Assembly: GCA_050299855.1 (NCBI GenBank) | Contig: JBNKWQ010000005.1 | Span: forward strand, 1 to 64,000 | Reading direction: 5' to 3' | From: Hahella sp050299855 | GTDB lineage: Bacteria > Pseudomonadota > Gammaproteobacteria > Pseudomonadales > Oleiphilaceae | DNA: 64,000 nt | Shown: positions 52,700 to 61,207 of the stretch, one piece after another | How the letters are laid out: every line of letters begins with the position of its first letter | Numbering within the stretch: the stretch's first letter is position 1 | Program-made: the position numbers and the translations under genes | Notes under the pieces: model-generated | What the model was told of the DNA's origin: nothing | The model's database searches: none | Seen by the model: only the letters and a program-made list of their open reading frames with translations

Positions 52700-53512
52700 T
52701 TAACCCTCACCGGCTAGCGGTATTTCTTTGAGCTGTTCAATCCAGTCTCTTATATGCTTGCTCGCATGCCGGTGCTGCTGATCACTGAGCGTCGGAAACA
52801 GAGCATAAAGGCAGCGTTGAAGCTGGTCCCGTTGTTTGGATCGCCATAGTTGATACTCCGGCGTTTGAGTGTGGTGGGGATATTTGTAAAGAATCTCCAG
52901 GGTGTCCATATCGCCAGAGAGAGCCAGTGTCATAAAACGTTGTCGGCGCTGGCGGCTGTTCTGTATGCGGATTTCACGTTCGCCGGCGAGCAGATGGGTG
53001 GTTTGCGTGACCAGTTCTATCTGTTGATCGGAGAGATCGCCAAACCAGTCTTCCAGCCGTTCGATACGGTCTTCAAGTTTGGCTGCTTGGGATTTGGTCT
53101 GATCAAACCAGTCATCGATTTTTTCTTCCCCGTAGTCCATATAAGCCTGTGCATTTTCCGCCCTAAGATGGGTGAGTAATGGCGCTACTTCAGGCCAGCT
53201 GGACGTTAGAAACTGTCCGATCACAGCTTGCGTGCCGGTTTCGAGTGTAAGCAGGGCGTTCTGCATCTGGCCTTGATTCCAGAGCTGATCCACGAGTTCC
53301 AGCCGGGTGATGAGGTCGGGGACGGTTTCCCTACGCAGGAGTTCCTTCAGATCCACCAGCACAGGCTGCACCAGCTCTTCCTGTTCCGCGTCCAGCTCAA
53401 ACATAGTGTCCAGACGCCACATGGTGAGGGTATCCAGGCGTTCAAACCAAAAGCTGAAGCCAAAACAGCCGGATAGAGAAACGCTGAGCAGAATAATGAT
53501 CAGATAGCGCAC
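52700..53512 (-). CDS. DUF6279-type lipoprotein
   Basis: 270 residues from GTG 53512, chosen because AAGGGAT lies 5-10 nt upstream; an ATG at 53551 would add 13 residues. Lipobox LLSVSLSGC. Long helical part: WFERLDTLTMWRLDTMFELD, ELDAEQEELVQPVLVDLKEL, then ERDSRQRRQRFMTLAL-like region and RQHASKHIRDWIEQLKEI-like C-terminus. Members are found in many gammaproteobacteria with unknown role. The stop is 7 bp from the VOC gene's stop on the other strand. Confidence 0.75.
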   Translation of the reverse strand: MRYLIIILLSVSLSGCFGFSFWFERLDTLTMWRLDTMFELDAEQEELVQPVLVDLKELLRRETVPDLITRLELVDQLWNQGQMQNALLTLETGTQAVIGQFLTSSWPEVAPLLTHLRAENAQAYMDYGEEKIDDWFDQTKSQAAKLEDRIERLEDWFGDLSDQQIELVTQTTHLLAGEREIRIQNSRQRRQRFMTLALSGDMDTLEILYKYPHHTQTPEYQLWRSKQRDQLQRCLYALFPTLSDQQHRHASKHIRDWIEQLKEIPLAGEG

Positions 53513-53705
53513 TTTAATATCCCTTAAGTGAACCTGATGCTGTTTGACCATAGTGCCTGAAGACTGCAGTTAAATGAAAGCTGCACTCATAAAATCAATA
53601 AATGCCGCACTCATAAACCACAACCTTCAGGGCAATGGGATTTCTGCTAAAGTAGTGCGCCCGCCCGTGTATCCGGAGATATGAAATGAGGTTAAGAAGT
53701 CCTTC

Positions 53706-54026
53706 ATGAATCTTGAACTGATAGATGTGTTCTGGCTGGCGCTGGTAACGACGGTGATCGGCCTGTGGTGGCATGGATTCAAGATCAAGGAGCGGGCTTT
53801 ATCGATTGTCAAAAAGCGTTGCCAGGACCTGGATCTGCAGTTCCTGGATCAGACCGTCGCCCTGCGTTCCTTAAAGCTCAAACGCTCTGAAGGTGGTCAA
53901 CTACAGGTGCGCCGGGTTTACAGTTTTGAATTTTCTTCCACCGGTGAAGAGCGTTATCGCGGCTATATCACTTTGTTAGGTCAGCAGGTAGAAGAAGTCA
54001 TGCTGGAGCCGCACCGGCTGCATTAA
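53706..54026 (+). CDS. DUF3301-family membrane protein
   Basis: 106 residues: one N-terminal membrane helix (LIDVFWLALVTTVIGLWW) followed by a cytoplasmic domain with CQDLDLQFLDQTVALRSLKL and RRVYSFEFSSTGEERYRGYI, the DUF3301 pattern. Unknown function, common single gene in marine gammaproteobacteria. ATG 53706 follows a weak AAGTC ribosome site; length fits the family. Confidence 0.82.
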   Translation: MNLELIDVFWLALVTTVIGLWWHGFKIKERALSIVKKRCQDLDLQFLDQTVALRSLKLKRSEGGQLQVRRVYSFEFSSTGEERYRGYITLLGQQVEEVMLEPHRLH

Positions 54027-54083
54027 TAAGGTAGATTGGAGTCTGAACAAAAACTCAGAATTTGCGGCGACCTCTATTAATTT

Positions 54084-55280
54084 TCAGGCTTTCCTGGAGA
54101 TCAACACTTTCAAACCCTGGCCGGTCAGAATCCACTTGGCCAGTATGCCAGCCACCAAGGCCCAGAATGCCCCTCCGATACCGAACAGCGTAACGCCAGA
54201 GGCGGCGACCAGGAAGGTGATCAACGAAGCTTCACGGTCCTCGTCATGGGATAGCGCGGTGCGCAAACTGTTCCCGATAGTACCGAGTAAAGCCAGGCCG
54301 GCAATGGCCAGTACCAGTTCCTTTGGAAAGGCAAGGAACAAGGCCGAGACAGTGGCACCGAATAGGCCCAGCAGCAGATAAAGCGCGCCACCGGATACGC
54401 TGGCCCAATAGCGTTTTTTAGGGTCCGGGTCTACATCCTGTCCCATGCAGATGGCGGCGGTGATTGCGGCCAGATTCAAAGCATAGCCACCAACAGGTGC
54501 CAGTATCAGGCTGGCCAGACCTGTCCAGCTCACGGTGGCAGAAATCGGCGGCTCGTAGCCGTGAGCACGCAGCACCGCCACGCCGGGAATATTCTGTGAG
54601 GTCATGGTAACGATAAACAACGGGATACCGATGCTAATGAGGGTTGCAGGGTTAAACTCCGGAGTGGTAATGACCGGTGTCGCCAGTTTCCAGTGAAATT
54701 GGCTGAAATCCAGGCTGCCGTTGAATCCTGCCCAGACAATACCGATGAGCAGAACGACCATCATGGTGTATTTGGAGCCCGTGCGCTTCATCAACAGATA
54801 GCTGAGTCCCATGACCGCAACCAGAGCGAAGTCGGAGGTCATGGAGCGGAAAATATCCATACCGAATTGCAGCAGAATTCCGGCGAGCATGGCGGAGGCA
54901 ATACCTAGCGGGATGTGCTTCATGATCCGCTCAAAGAAACCGGTAACACCGGATAGCAGAATCAGGGTTGAAGAAAGAATAAAGGCTCCGGTTGCTTCAG
55001 CCAGGGACACACCCATCAGGCTGGTGACCAGCAGTGCCGCTCCAGGGGTTGACCAGGCAATGAACAGGGGCATTTTGTAGGCCAGAGACAGAGCGATACT
55101 GGTCACGCCCATGCCGATTCCCAAGGCAAACATCCAGGAACCGATCTCTTCTGCGGAAGCCCCCACAGAGGATGCGGCCTGAAAAATAATGGCCGCAGAA
55201 CTGGTATAGCCGACCAGTACGGCTATAAAACCCGCAATCAGATGGTTGATGGAATATGATTTCACGGTGCCAGCCTCCAC
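54084..55280 (-). CDS. benE: Benzoate/H+ symporter
   Basis: 398 residues, about 12 membrane helices. The BenE pattern is evident: HLIAGFIAVLVGYTSSAAII, FQAASSVGASAEEIGSWMFA, LFIAWSTPGAALLVTSLMGV, and NIPGVAVLRAHGYEPPISAT. It would import benzoate across the inner membrane with protons. No ben or cat catabolic genes are in this window. Divergent from an XRE-cupin regulator gene; two GTTATAAC palindromes lie between and could control both. Confidence 0.88.
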   Translation of the reverse strand: MEAGTVKSYSINHLIAGFIAVLVGYTSSAAIIFQAASSVGASAEEIGSWMFALGIGMGVTSIALSLAYKMPLFIAWSTPGAALLVTSLMGVSLAEATGAFILSSTLILLSGVTGFFERIMKHIPLGIASAMLAGILLQFGMDIFRSMTSDFALVAVMGLSYLLMKRTGSKYTMMVVLLIGIVWAGFNGSLDFSQFHWKLATPVITTPEFNPATLISIGIPLFIVTMTSQNIPGVAVLRAHGYEPPISATVSWTGLASLILAPVGGYALNLAAITAAICMGQDVDPDPKKRYWASVSGGALYLLLGLFGATVSALFLAFPKELVLAIAGLALLGTIGNSLRTALSHDEDREASLITFLVAASGVTLFGIGGAFWALVAGILAKWILTGQGLKVLISRKA

Positions 55281-55329
55281 GCTGATCCGACGGTGAAAAA
55301 ACCGTTTATTGGGAATTGAGCGCTTGTAT

Positions 55330-55372
55330 GTTATAACGCACGAGTGCGAGCATAGCAGCTGTGCGTTATAAC
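55330..55372. promoter_or_regulatory. Paired GTTATAAC operators between benE and regulator
   Basis: GTTATAAC (a perfect palindrome) occurs at 55330-55337 and 55365-55372, within inverted arms TTATAACGCAC (55331-55341) and GTGCGTTATAA (55361-55371), 19 bp apart. The right site extends to CGTTATAACG. Likely binding sites for the adjacent XRE-type regulator. Confidence 0.8.
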
Positions 55373-55402
55373 GTACAAATGATGTTTAAGTGGAGTGAGT
55401 GT

Positions 55403-55972
55403 TTGTTATCCATCAACCAACATATTGCCGGAGTGTTGAAACAGGCGCGCCAGCAACGGGGCTGGAGCCTGGATAAGACTGCCCGGGCCACAGGTGTTAG
55501 CAAAGCCATGCTGGGGCAAATCGAACGGGAAGAGTCCAGCCCAACCATTGCCACCCTATGGAAAATCGCTACTGGCTTGCAGCTGTCTTTCACCTCTCTG
55601 GTGGCAGATCTTCCTGATCCGGCATTTCCCACCATTCTGCATACGTCTACTGATGCTTCGACACCCTTACCCCAGGATGACCTGAGGGTGGTTATTATCT
55701 TTCCCTTCGATACCCGGCTTGGCTTTGAATACATGGAATTGACTCTGCCGCCGGGGACTGAGCATTTCTCCGATCCACACGAAACAGGTGTAATAGAGCA
55801 TGTGGTGGTTATCGAGGGCGCGATGGAGGTGCTGCTTGAGGGGGAATGGGTGGCTTTGAGCGAAAGAGATGCTTTACGCTTTGCTGCAGAAAAACCCCAT
55901 GGTTATCGTAACCTCAGCACTGAAACGGCCGTGTTCCATAACGTCATTCATTATCCGGGGCGGGTTGATTAA
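55403..55972 (+). CDS. XRE-cupin transcriptional regulator
   Basis: 189 residues from TTG 55403, preceded by GGAG 8-11 nt upstream; longer starts (ATG 55379, GTG 55361) are possible, the latter inside an operator. N-terminal XRE helix-turn-helix (GVLKQARQQRGWSLDKTARA, TGVSKAMLGQIEREESSPTI) and a C-terminal cupin (DTRLGFEYMELTLPPGTEHF, VVVIEGAMEVLLEGEWVALS). It likely senses a small carboxylate or amine and controls benE. Cytoplasmic. Confidence 0.87.
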   Translation: MLSINQHIAGVLKQARQQRGWSLDKTARATGVSKAMLGQIEREESSPTIATLWKIATGLQLSFTSLVADLPDPAFPTILHTSTDASTPLPQDDLRVVIIFPFDTRLGFEYMELTLPPGTEHFSDPHETGVIEHVVVIEGAMEVLLEGEWVALSERDALRFAAEKPHGYRNLSTETAVFHNVIHYPGRVD

Positions 55973-55974
55973 CC

Positions 55975-56000
55975 AAAAAACCACTCCCCGAAGGGAGTGG
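55975..56000 (-). terminator. Hairpin with T run on the minus strand
   Basis: Perfect 8-bp stem CCACTCCC/GGGAGTGG with CGAA loop at 55981-56000; read on the minus strand it is followed by six T. It may terminate readthrough from the minus-strand ABC operon and, on the plus strand, lies 9 bp after the regulator stop. Confidence 0.7.
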
Positions 56001-56087
56001 AACATGGTTTGGGCAAGTACCGCCGAGGCACGGTTGCTTACCCTGATTGCGAAGCCAACAAGGGCTTCAGAGGTAAAAACGGAGGTA

Positions 56088-56115
56088 AAGACAAAGGAGC
56101 CTGTTGCCAGGCTCC
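56088..56115 (-). terminator. Terminator of the ABC transporter operon
   Basis: Perfect 8-bp stem GGAGCCTG/CAGGCTCC with 4-nt loop (56096-56115), followed on the minus strand by TTTGTCTTT. It begins 10 bp after the stop of the binding-protein gene, the last of the operon. Confidence 0.85.
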
Positions 56116-56124
56116 GGATAACGC

Positions 56125-57852
56125 TTACTTCTGCCAGGATTGAATCAGGGCATCGTAAGAAACGGTTTCACCTTTAGGTTTCTCGTTAGCCAGTTTGGCT
56201 TTTGGAGAACCAGCTTTGTTCAACCATTCGTTTGGATCCACTTCCGGATTCAGCTTAGGACCGCAATCGCCCTGGACGTTGGCACGTTCCAGACGCTGTA
56301 GCACACGATCCTGCGCTTGTGCCAGGCCATCCAAAGCTTCCTGTGGAGATTTCTCGCCGTTCGCCGCTTCTGCGATGAACTGCCACCACAACTGAGCCAG
56401 TTTTGGATAGTCAGGTACGTTGGTGCCGGTAGGTGTCCACTGAACCCGTGCAGGGCTGCGGTAGAATTCCACCAGACCACCGAGTCTTGGTGCTGCCTGG
56501 GTCATCTCTTCAGACAGAATGTCTGATTCACGAATCGGCGTCAGGCCTACCAGGGTTTTCTTCAGGGAAACGGTTTTGGACACAGTGAACTGCGCATACA
56601 ACCACGCTGCCAGACGGCGGTCGTCAGGGGTGGAGTTCAGGAAGGTCCAGGAACCGGCGTCCTGATAGCCTAGCTTCATGCCTTCTTCCCAATAAGGTCC
56701 TTTGGGAGATGGAGCCATACGCCACTTAGGAGTGCCGTCAGCATTTACCACCGGCAGACCTGATTTGGTCATGTCGGCAGTGAAGGCGGTATACCAGAAG
56801 ATCTGTTGAGCGATGTTACCCTGAGCTGGCACAGGACCGGCTTCAGAGAAAGTCATCCCAGGAGCTTCAGGGGGGGCATACTTGTGCAGCCAATCCACAT
56901 ATTTGGTGGTGGCATAGACCGCTGCAGGACCGTTAGTTGCACCACCGCGGGCAGTACTGGAGCCAACAGGACGACAACCATCTACGCGGATACCCCATTC
57001 ATCAACGGGAAGCCCGTTAGGGATACCTTTGTCACCGGCACCTGCCATGGAGAACCAGGCATCCGTGAAACGCCAGCCCAGTGACGGATCTTTTTTACCG
57101 TAGTCCATATGTCCGTAGACACGCTGACCATCGATTTCTTTCACTTTCTCGGAAAAGAATTCAGCTATATCTTCGTACGCTGACCAGTTCTTGGGTACAC
57201 CCAAATCGTAGCCATAGATATCCTTGAATTTCTTTTTCAGGTCGTCACGGTTAAACCAGTCATACCGGAACCAGTACAAGTTGGCGAACTGCTGGTCTGG
57301 TAGCTGATAGAGTTTGCCGTCTGGGCCGGTGGTGAACGACAGACCGATAAAGTCCTTCAGGTCCAGTGTCGGCAGGGTATAGTCTTTGCCGTCACCTGCC
57401 ATCATGTCGGAAATCGCCACAACTTTACCGTAACGGAAGTGAGTCCCGATCAGGTCAGAGTCGTTGATATAACCGTCATAGATGTTACGGCCGGATTGCA
57501 TCTGGGTCTGCAGTTTTTCAACGACATCGCCTTCTTGAATCAAGTCGTGGTTGATCTTGATACCGGTGATTTCGGTGAAGGCTTTCGCCAGTGTCTTGGA
57601 CTCATATTCATGAGTAGTGATGGTTTCTGAAGCAACGTTGATTTCCATACCACGGAATTTTTCCGCCGCTTTGGTAAACCAGGCCATTTCAGCAAGCTGC
57701 TGCTCTTTGGAAAGAGTAGACTCTTTAAATTCCTGATTGACCCACTTCTCTGCCGCATCGCTGTATTGATCGGCCCAGGTCAGACTGCTGGAGCCGACCG
57801 CTACTGCCACTGCGAATGCCAGTAAGCTCTTGCGCTTGTTATTGTTGTGCAT
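56125..57852 (-). CDS. ABC transporter periplasmic binding protein, glycerol GlpV type
   Basis: 575 residues from ATG 57852 (AGAGG 5-6 nt upstream); a longer frame begins further up. Signal peptide (LLAFAVAVAVGSSSLTWA). Mature protein is of the family 1 sugar/polyol binding type, longer than usual (about 550), with IKINHDLIQEGDVVEKLQTQ, LPDQQFANLYWFRYDWFNRD, YYGKKDPSLGWRFTDAWFSM-like region and many tryptophans. In order and kind the six genes match rhizobial glpSTPQUV, which import glycerol. Here substrate is inferred from that synteny. Last gene of the operon. Confidence 0.85.
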   Translation of the reverse strand: MHNNNKRKSLLAFAVAVAVGSSSLTWADQYSDAAEKWVNQEFKESTLSKEQQLAEMAWFTKAAEKFRGMEINVASETITTHEYESKTLAKAFTEITGIKINHDLIQEGDVVEKLQTQMQSGRNIYDGYINDSDLIGTHFRYGKVVAISDMMAGDGKDYTLPTLDLKDFIGLSFTTGPDGKLYQLPDQQFANLYWFRYDWFNRDDLKKKFKDIYGYDLGVPKNWSAYEDIAEFFSEKVKEIDGQRVYGHMDYGKKDPSLGWRFTDAWFSMAGAGDKGIPNGLPVDEWGIRVDGCRPVGSSTARGGATNGPAAVYATTKYVDWLHKYAPPEAPGMTFSEAGPVPAQGNIAQQIFWYTAFTADMTKSGLPVVNADGTPKWRMAPSPKGPYWEEGMKLGYQDAGSWTFLNSTPDDRRLAAWLYAQFTVSKTVSLKKTLVGLTPIRESDILSEEMTQAAPRLGGLVEFYRSPARVQWTPTGTNVPDYPKLAQLWWQFIAEAANGEKSPQEALDGLAQAQDRVLQRLERANVQGDCGPKLNPEVDPNEWLNKAGSPKAKLANEKPKGETVSYDALIQSWQK

Positions 57853-57980
57853 AGTTAGCCTCTTGATTGTTTTCATGTGTGTGCTGCATCCGTGCCACAG
57901 TACATCCATGCTCACCGTTTGTGGTTGGCCTCAATCCTGGAAGGGCTTTGGCCACCACGATTTACGCCTTGCAAAGCTTC

Positions 57981-58253
57981 TTAACCCCAGCGCATGACGA
58001 TGACCATCCAGATTACCGAAACAGCGGTGGCAATCAGGAGGGCGGCATCAGTCATGGCCAGATAGGCCAGATGAATATAGGCGCTGCTAAGCAGACCGAT
58101 AAAAAGTCTGTCGCCGCGCGTGGTTTTCAGGGGCAGGAACCCCTTGCGCTCAACACTGGGAGATTTCAGCTCCCAAACCACCATGCCGGCTAATATCGCC
58201 ACAATGGTGGAGAAGAATCCCGCAGTGGGAAGTGTCCAGGCCATCCAGTTCAT
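57981..58253 (-). CDS. Small membrane protein, GlpU/DUF2160 type
   Basis: 90 residues with three helices (LPTAGFFSTIVAILAGMVVW, LFIGLLSSAYIHLAYLAM, ALLIATAVSVIWMVIVM). DUF2160 proteins occur in glycerol/sugar ABC operons between permease and binding protein and are required for transport in Rhizobium glpU; the mechanism is unknown. Position here is the same. The short basic ending MRWG is typical. Confidence 0.85.
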   Translation of the reverse strand: MNWMAWTLPTAGFFSTIVAILAGMVVWELKSPSVERKGFLPLKTTRGDRLFIGLLSSAYIHLAYLAMTDAALLIATAVSVIWMVIVMRWG

Positions 58254-58317
58254 GTTTGCTCTCCTCTAAATATATACGTCAGTGTTTTCAGTTCACGCTT
58301 CAATAAAATCAAAGCGA

Positions 58318-59205
58318 TCAAACACGACCCAGGGCGAAGCCTTTGGCCACATGATTACGCACAAACCAGATGACCAGCATGCCCGGCAGGATGGTCAGCA
58401 CACCCGCTGCAGCCAATACACCCCAATCGATACCGGAGGCGGATACAGTCCGGGTCATAACCGCAGCAATCGGCTTGGCATCCACTGAAGTGAGCGTGCG
58501 TGCCAGCAGCAGTTCAACCCAGGAGAACATGAAGCAGAAGAATGCCGTCACCCCGATTCCGGAGCGGATCAGCGGAATAAAGATCTTGATGAAGAATTTG
58601 GGAAAGCTGTAGCCGTCAATGTAGGCTGTTTCATCGATTTCACGGGGTACGCCGCTCATGAATCCTTCCAGAATCCAGACCGCAAGGGGGACGTTGAACA
58701 GACAGTGCGCCAGGGCGACGGCAATGTGCGTATCGAACAGACCGACTGAGGAATATAGCTGGAAGAAGGGCAACAGGAATACTGCCGGCGGAGCCATACG
58801 GTTGGACAGCAGCCAGAAGAACATATGCTTGTCACCAATAAACTTATAGCGACTGAAGGCATACGCGGCAGGTAGTGCGACCACCAGGCTCATGATCATG
58901 TTCAATGAAACATAGTATATGGAGTTGACGTAACTCAGGTACCAACTTGGATCGGTAAAAATATGTACATAGTTGGCAAAGGTGAAGTCACTGGGGAAAA
59001 AACTCAGTCCTCCCAAAATCTCTTCATTGGTTTTGAACGACATGTTCAAGAGCCAATAAATGGGCAGGAGAATAAAGGCGATATAAACGATCAGGCCAAT
59101 TCTCGTTTTTTTCATTCTGGCGACTCCTTTTGATTTGGAGCGCGATGTCGACGATGAGGTGATCATCGTCATGGTCGCAGTGTCGGTTAATTGTTGTTGT
59201 GTCAT
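58318..59205 (-). CDS. ABC permease, GlpQ type
   Basis: 295 residues, six membrane helices. It has a MalG-like inner-membrane permease fold with the EAA loop near residue 200 (SGVPREIDETAYIDGYSFPK). Opening segment is Ser/Thr-rich (about 25 residues) before IGLIVYIAFILLPIYWLLN. The start has GGAAG upstream; the first ATG is used although MKKTRIG (residue 31) is a fair alternative. Partner of the GlpP-type permease. Confidence 0.88.
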   Translation of the reverse strand: MTQQQLTDTATMTMITSSSTSRSKSKGVARMKKTRIGLIVYIAFILLPIYWLLNMSFKTNEEILGGLSFFPSDFTFANYVHIFTDPSWYLSYVNSIYYVSLNMIMSLVVALPAAYAFSRYKFIGDKHMFFWLLSNRMAPPAVFLLPFFQLYSSVGLFDTHIAVALAHCLFNVPLAVWILEGFMSGVPREIDETAYIDGYSFPKFFIKIFIPLIRSGIGVTAFFCFMFSWVELLLARTLTSVDAKPIAAVMTRTVSASGIDWGVLAAAGVLTILPGMLVIWFVRNHVAKGFALGRV

Positions 59206-59241
59206 CTACGGCTTCCGGTAATTAAAGTTAGCTCAAGTTCG

Positions 59242-60111
59242 TCATCGATCATCCCGGCTGAGGTTCATGATGGTGGTATAGAACAACCAGCAGACCAGCA
59301 GGATAATGAGGAAGTAAATCAGTGAGAACGCCGCCGCAGGGCCAAGATCAAACTGGCCGACCGCCATTTTGGTCAGAGATTGACTCAAAAACGTGGTGGA
59401 GTTACCCGGACCGCCGCCGGTCAGAACAAAGGGCTCGGTGTAGATCATGAACGAGTCCATAAAGCGTAGCAGCACACCAATGATGAGGACGTTGGTCAGC
59501 TTGGGTAATTGGATATAGCGGAACACGGCCCAGCGTGATGCCCGGTCGATACGTGCGGCCTGATAATAGACTTCGGGAATAGCGCGTAGTCCGGAGTAGC
59601 AAAGCAGGGCAATAAGCGGTGTCCAGTGCCAGACGTCCATCAGCAATACGGTCAACCAGGCATCCACGGGATCACCGGCGTAGTTATAGTCAATCCCTGC
59701 ACTGTTGACTGCCCAGCCAAACAAGCCGATATCGGCACGGCCGAAGATCTGCCAGATGGTGCCTACCACGTTCCAGGGAATGAGCAGCGGAATGGCAATC
59801 AGAATCAGGGCTAATGATGCCGCTTTTCCTTTGGTAGGCATCAGCAATGCGACACCAATACCCAGTGGTACTTCCACCAGCAGTACCGCAAAGGAGTACA
59901 GGAACTGTCTCAACAGGGCGTCATGCAGGCGGGTATCAAATAGCATCTGGCGGAACCATTCGGTGCCGACAAAGTAACGGGTATTTTCATCGAAGATATC
60001 CTGGACTGAGTAGTTCACTACCGTCATCAACGGGATGATTGCGGAGAATGCTACGATCAGAAAGACCGGCAGTACCAGGAACCAGGCTTTGTTGTTTTCA
60101 ACTTTGTTCAT
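59242..60111 (-). CDS. ABC permease, GlpP type
   Basis: 289 residues, six membrane helices, MalF-like. Motifs: AWFLVLPVFLIVAFSAIIPL, VNYSVQDIFDENTRYFVGTE and the EAA loop GLRAIPEVYYQAARIDRASR near residue 195. With GlpQ it forms the membrane channel for the substrate. Its ATG overlaps the stop of the preceding ATPase gene (ATGA), consistent with coupled translation. Confidence 0.9.
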   Translation of the reverse strand: MNKVENNKAWFLVLPVFLIVAFSAIIPLMTVVNYSVQDIFDENTRYFVGTEWFRQMLFDTRLHDALLRQFLYSFAVLLVEVPLGIGVALLMPTKGKAASLALILIAIPLLIPWNVVGTIWQIFGRADIGLFGWAVNSAGIDYNYAGDPVDAWLTVLLMDVWHWTPLIALLCYSGLRAIPEVYYQAARIDRASRWAVFRYIQLPKLTNVLIIGVLLRFMDSFMIYTEPFVLTGGGPGNSTTFLSQSLTKMAVGQFDLGPAAAFSLIYFLIILLVCWLFYTTIMNLSRDDR

Positions 60112-61205
60112 GCCTCATCCTCCACCAGGAATTCATTGACATAGACTTTCACCCACTGGTCCGGGAAACTGATGTAAACCTTGCCATGGGGGACTTTCTG
60201 GTCTTCCTGCAGGCGGGCTTTCAGTTCCACTCCATCCAGCACGAATGTCAGGATCTTGTAGGTACCCAGATCTTCCACTACACGCACATCAGCAGCAAAA
60301 GCGTCGTCATTGGCTTCGTCCCAAACATGCAAAAACTCCGGGCGGATACCGATCTTGATGTTGTCAGATCCGGCGGCTTTGATACGCTCCATGTGGGACT
60401 TTTTCAGGGGCAGGTTGATGTTGCCGAAACGTGCGCCTGAGTCTGTCAATTCTGCCGGTATCAGGTTCATCCCGGGACTGCCGATGAAGAAGCCCACGAA
60501 AGTATGGTTGGGGCTTTCAAACAATTCGCGGGGAGTGCCGAACTGCACGATCTGGCCTTCGTACATGACCGCGATCTTGTCAGCGAAGGTGGACGCTTCC
60601 AACTGATCATGGGTCACGTAGACCATGGTGATATTGAACTGTTCATGGATCTGCTTGAGCTTACGCCGCAGTTTCCATTTCAGGTGCGGATCGATAACCG
60701 TCAACGGTTCATCGAACAGAATGGCGGAAACGTCGTCCCGCACCAGACCGCGACCCATGGAAACTTTCTGCTTCTCGTCTGCGGTCAGGCCCTTGGCCTT
60801 CTTGTCCAGCAAAGGCGTCAGCTCAAGGATATTGGCGATCTCGTGAACTTTGCTTTTAATCTTGTGCTCGGCCACTTTCACATTGCGTAAAGGGAACGCA
60901 AGATTGTCATACACCGTCATGGTGTCGTAGATCACCGGGAACTGGAACACCTGAGCAATGTTACGGTCCTGCGGGGTCAGGCTGTTCACTTTTTTGCCAT
61001 CGAACATGATGTCGCCGTCGGAGGGTTCCAACAGGCCGGAAATGATGTTCAGCAGGGTGCTTTTGCCGCAGCCTGACGGACCCAACAAGGCATAAGCTCC
61101 GCCCTGTGCCCAGATATGGTCCATCTTACGGATGGCATAATCTGCATCAGAGGTCGGATGTGGTGAGTAAGTGTGGGCAAGCTGATTTAAACGTATTTCT
61201 GCCAT
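60108..61205 (-). CDS. ABC ATPase, GlpT type, lacking the LSGGQ signature
   Basis: 365 residues. Walker A GPSGCGKST (residues 42-50), Q-loop VFQFP, Walker B ILFDEPL and the H-loop His199 in MVYVTHDQLEA are all normal, but the signature reads LTADEKQKV (140-148) instead of LSGGQ. A C-terminal TOBE-like domain follows (GIRPEFLHVWDEA). It would pair with the GlpS-type ATPase, whose own signature is intact but whose H-loop is changed. Energises glycerol-type import at the cytoplasmic face. Confidence 0.9.
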   Translation of the reverse strand: MAEIRLNQLAHTYSPHPTSDADYAIRKMDHIWAQGGAYALLGPSGCGKSTLLNIISGLLEPSDGDIMFDGKKVNSLTPQDRNIAQVFQFPVIYDTMTVYDNLAFPLRNVKVAEHKIKSKVHEIANILELTPLLDKKAKGLTADEKQKVSMGRGLVRDDVSAILFDEPLTVIDPHLKWKLRRKLKQIHEQFNITMVYVTHDQLEASTFADKIAVMYEGQIVQFGTPRELFESPNHTFVGFFIGSPGMNLIPAELTDSGARFGNINLPLKKSHMERIKAAGSDNIKIGIRPEFLHVWDEANDDAFAADVRVVEDLGTYKILTFVLDGVELKARLQEDQKVPHGKVYISFPDQWVKVYVNEFLVEDEA

Positions 61206-61207
61206 GA

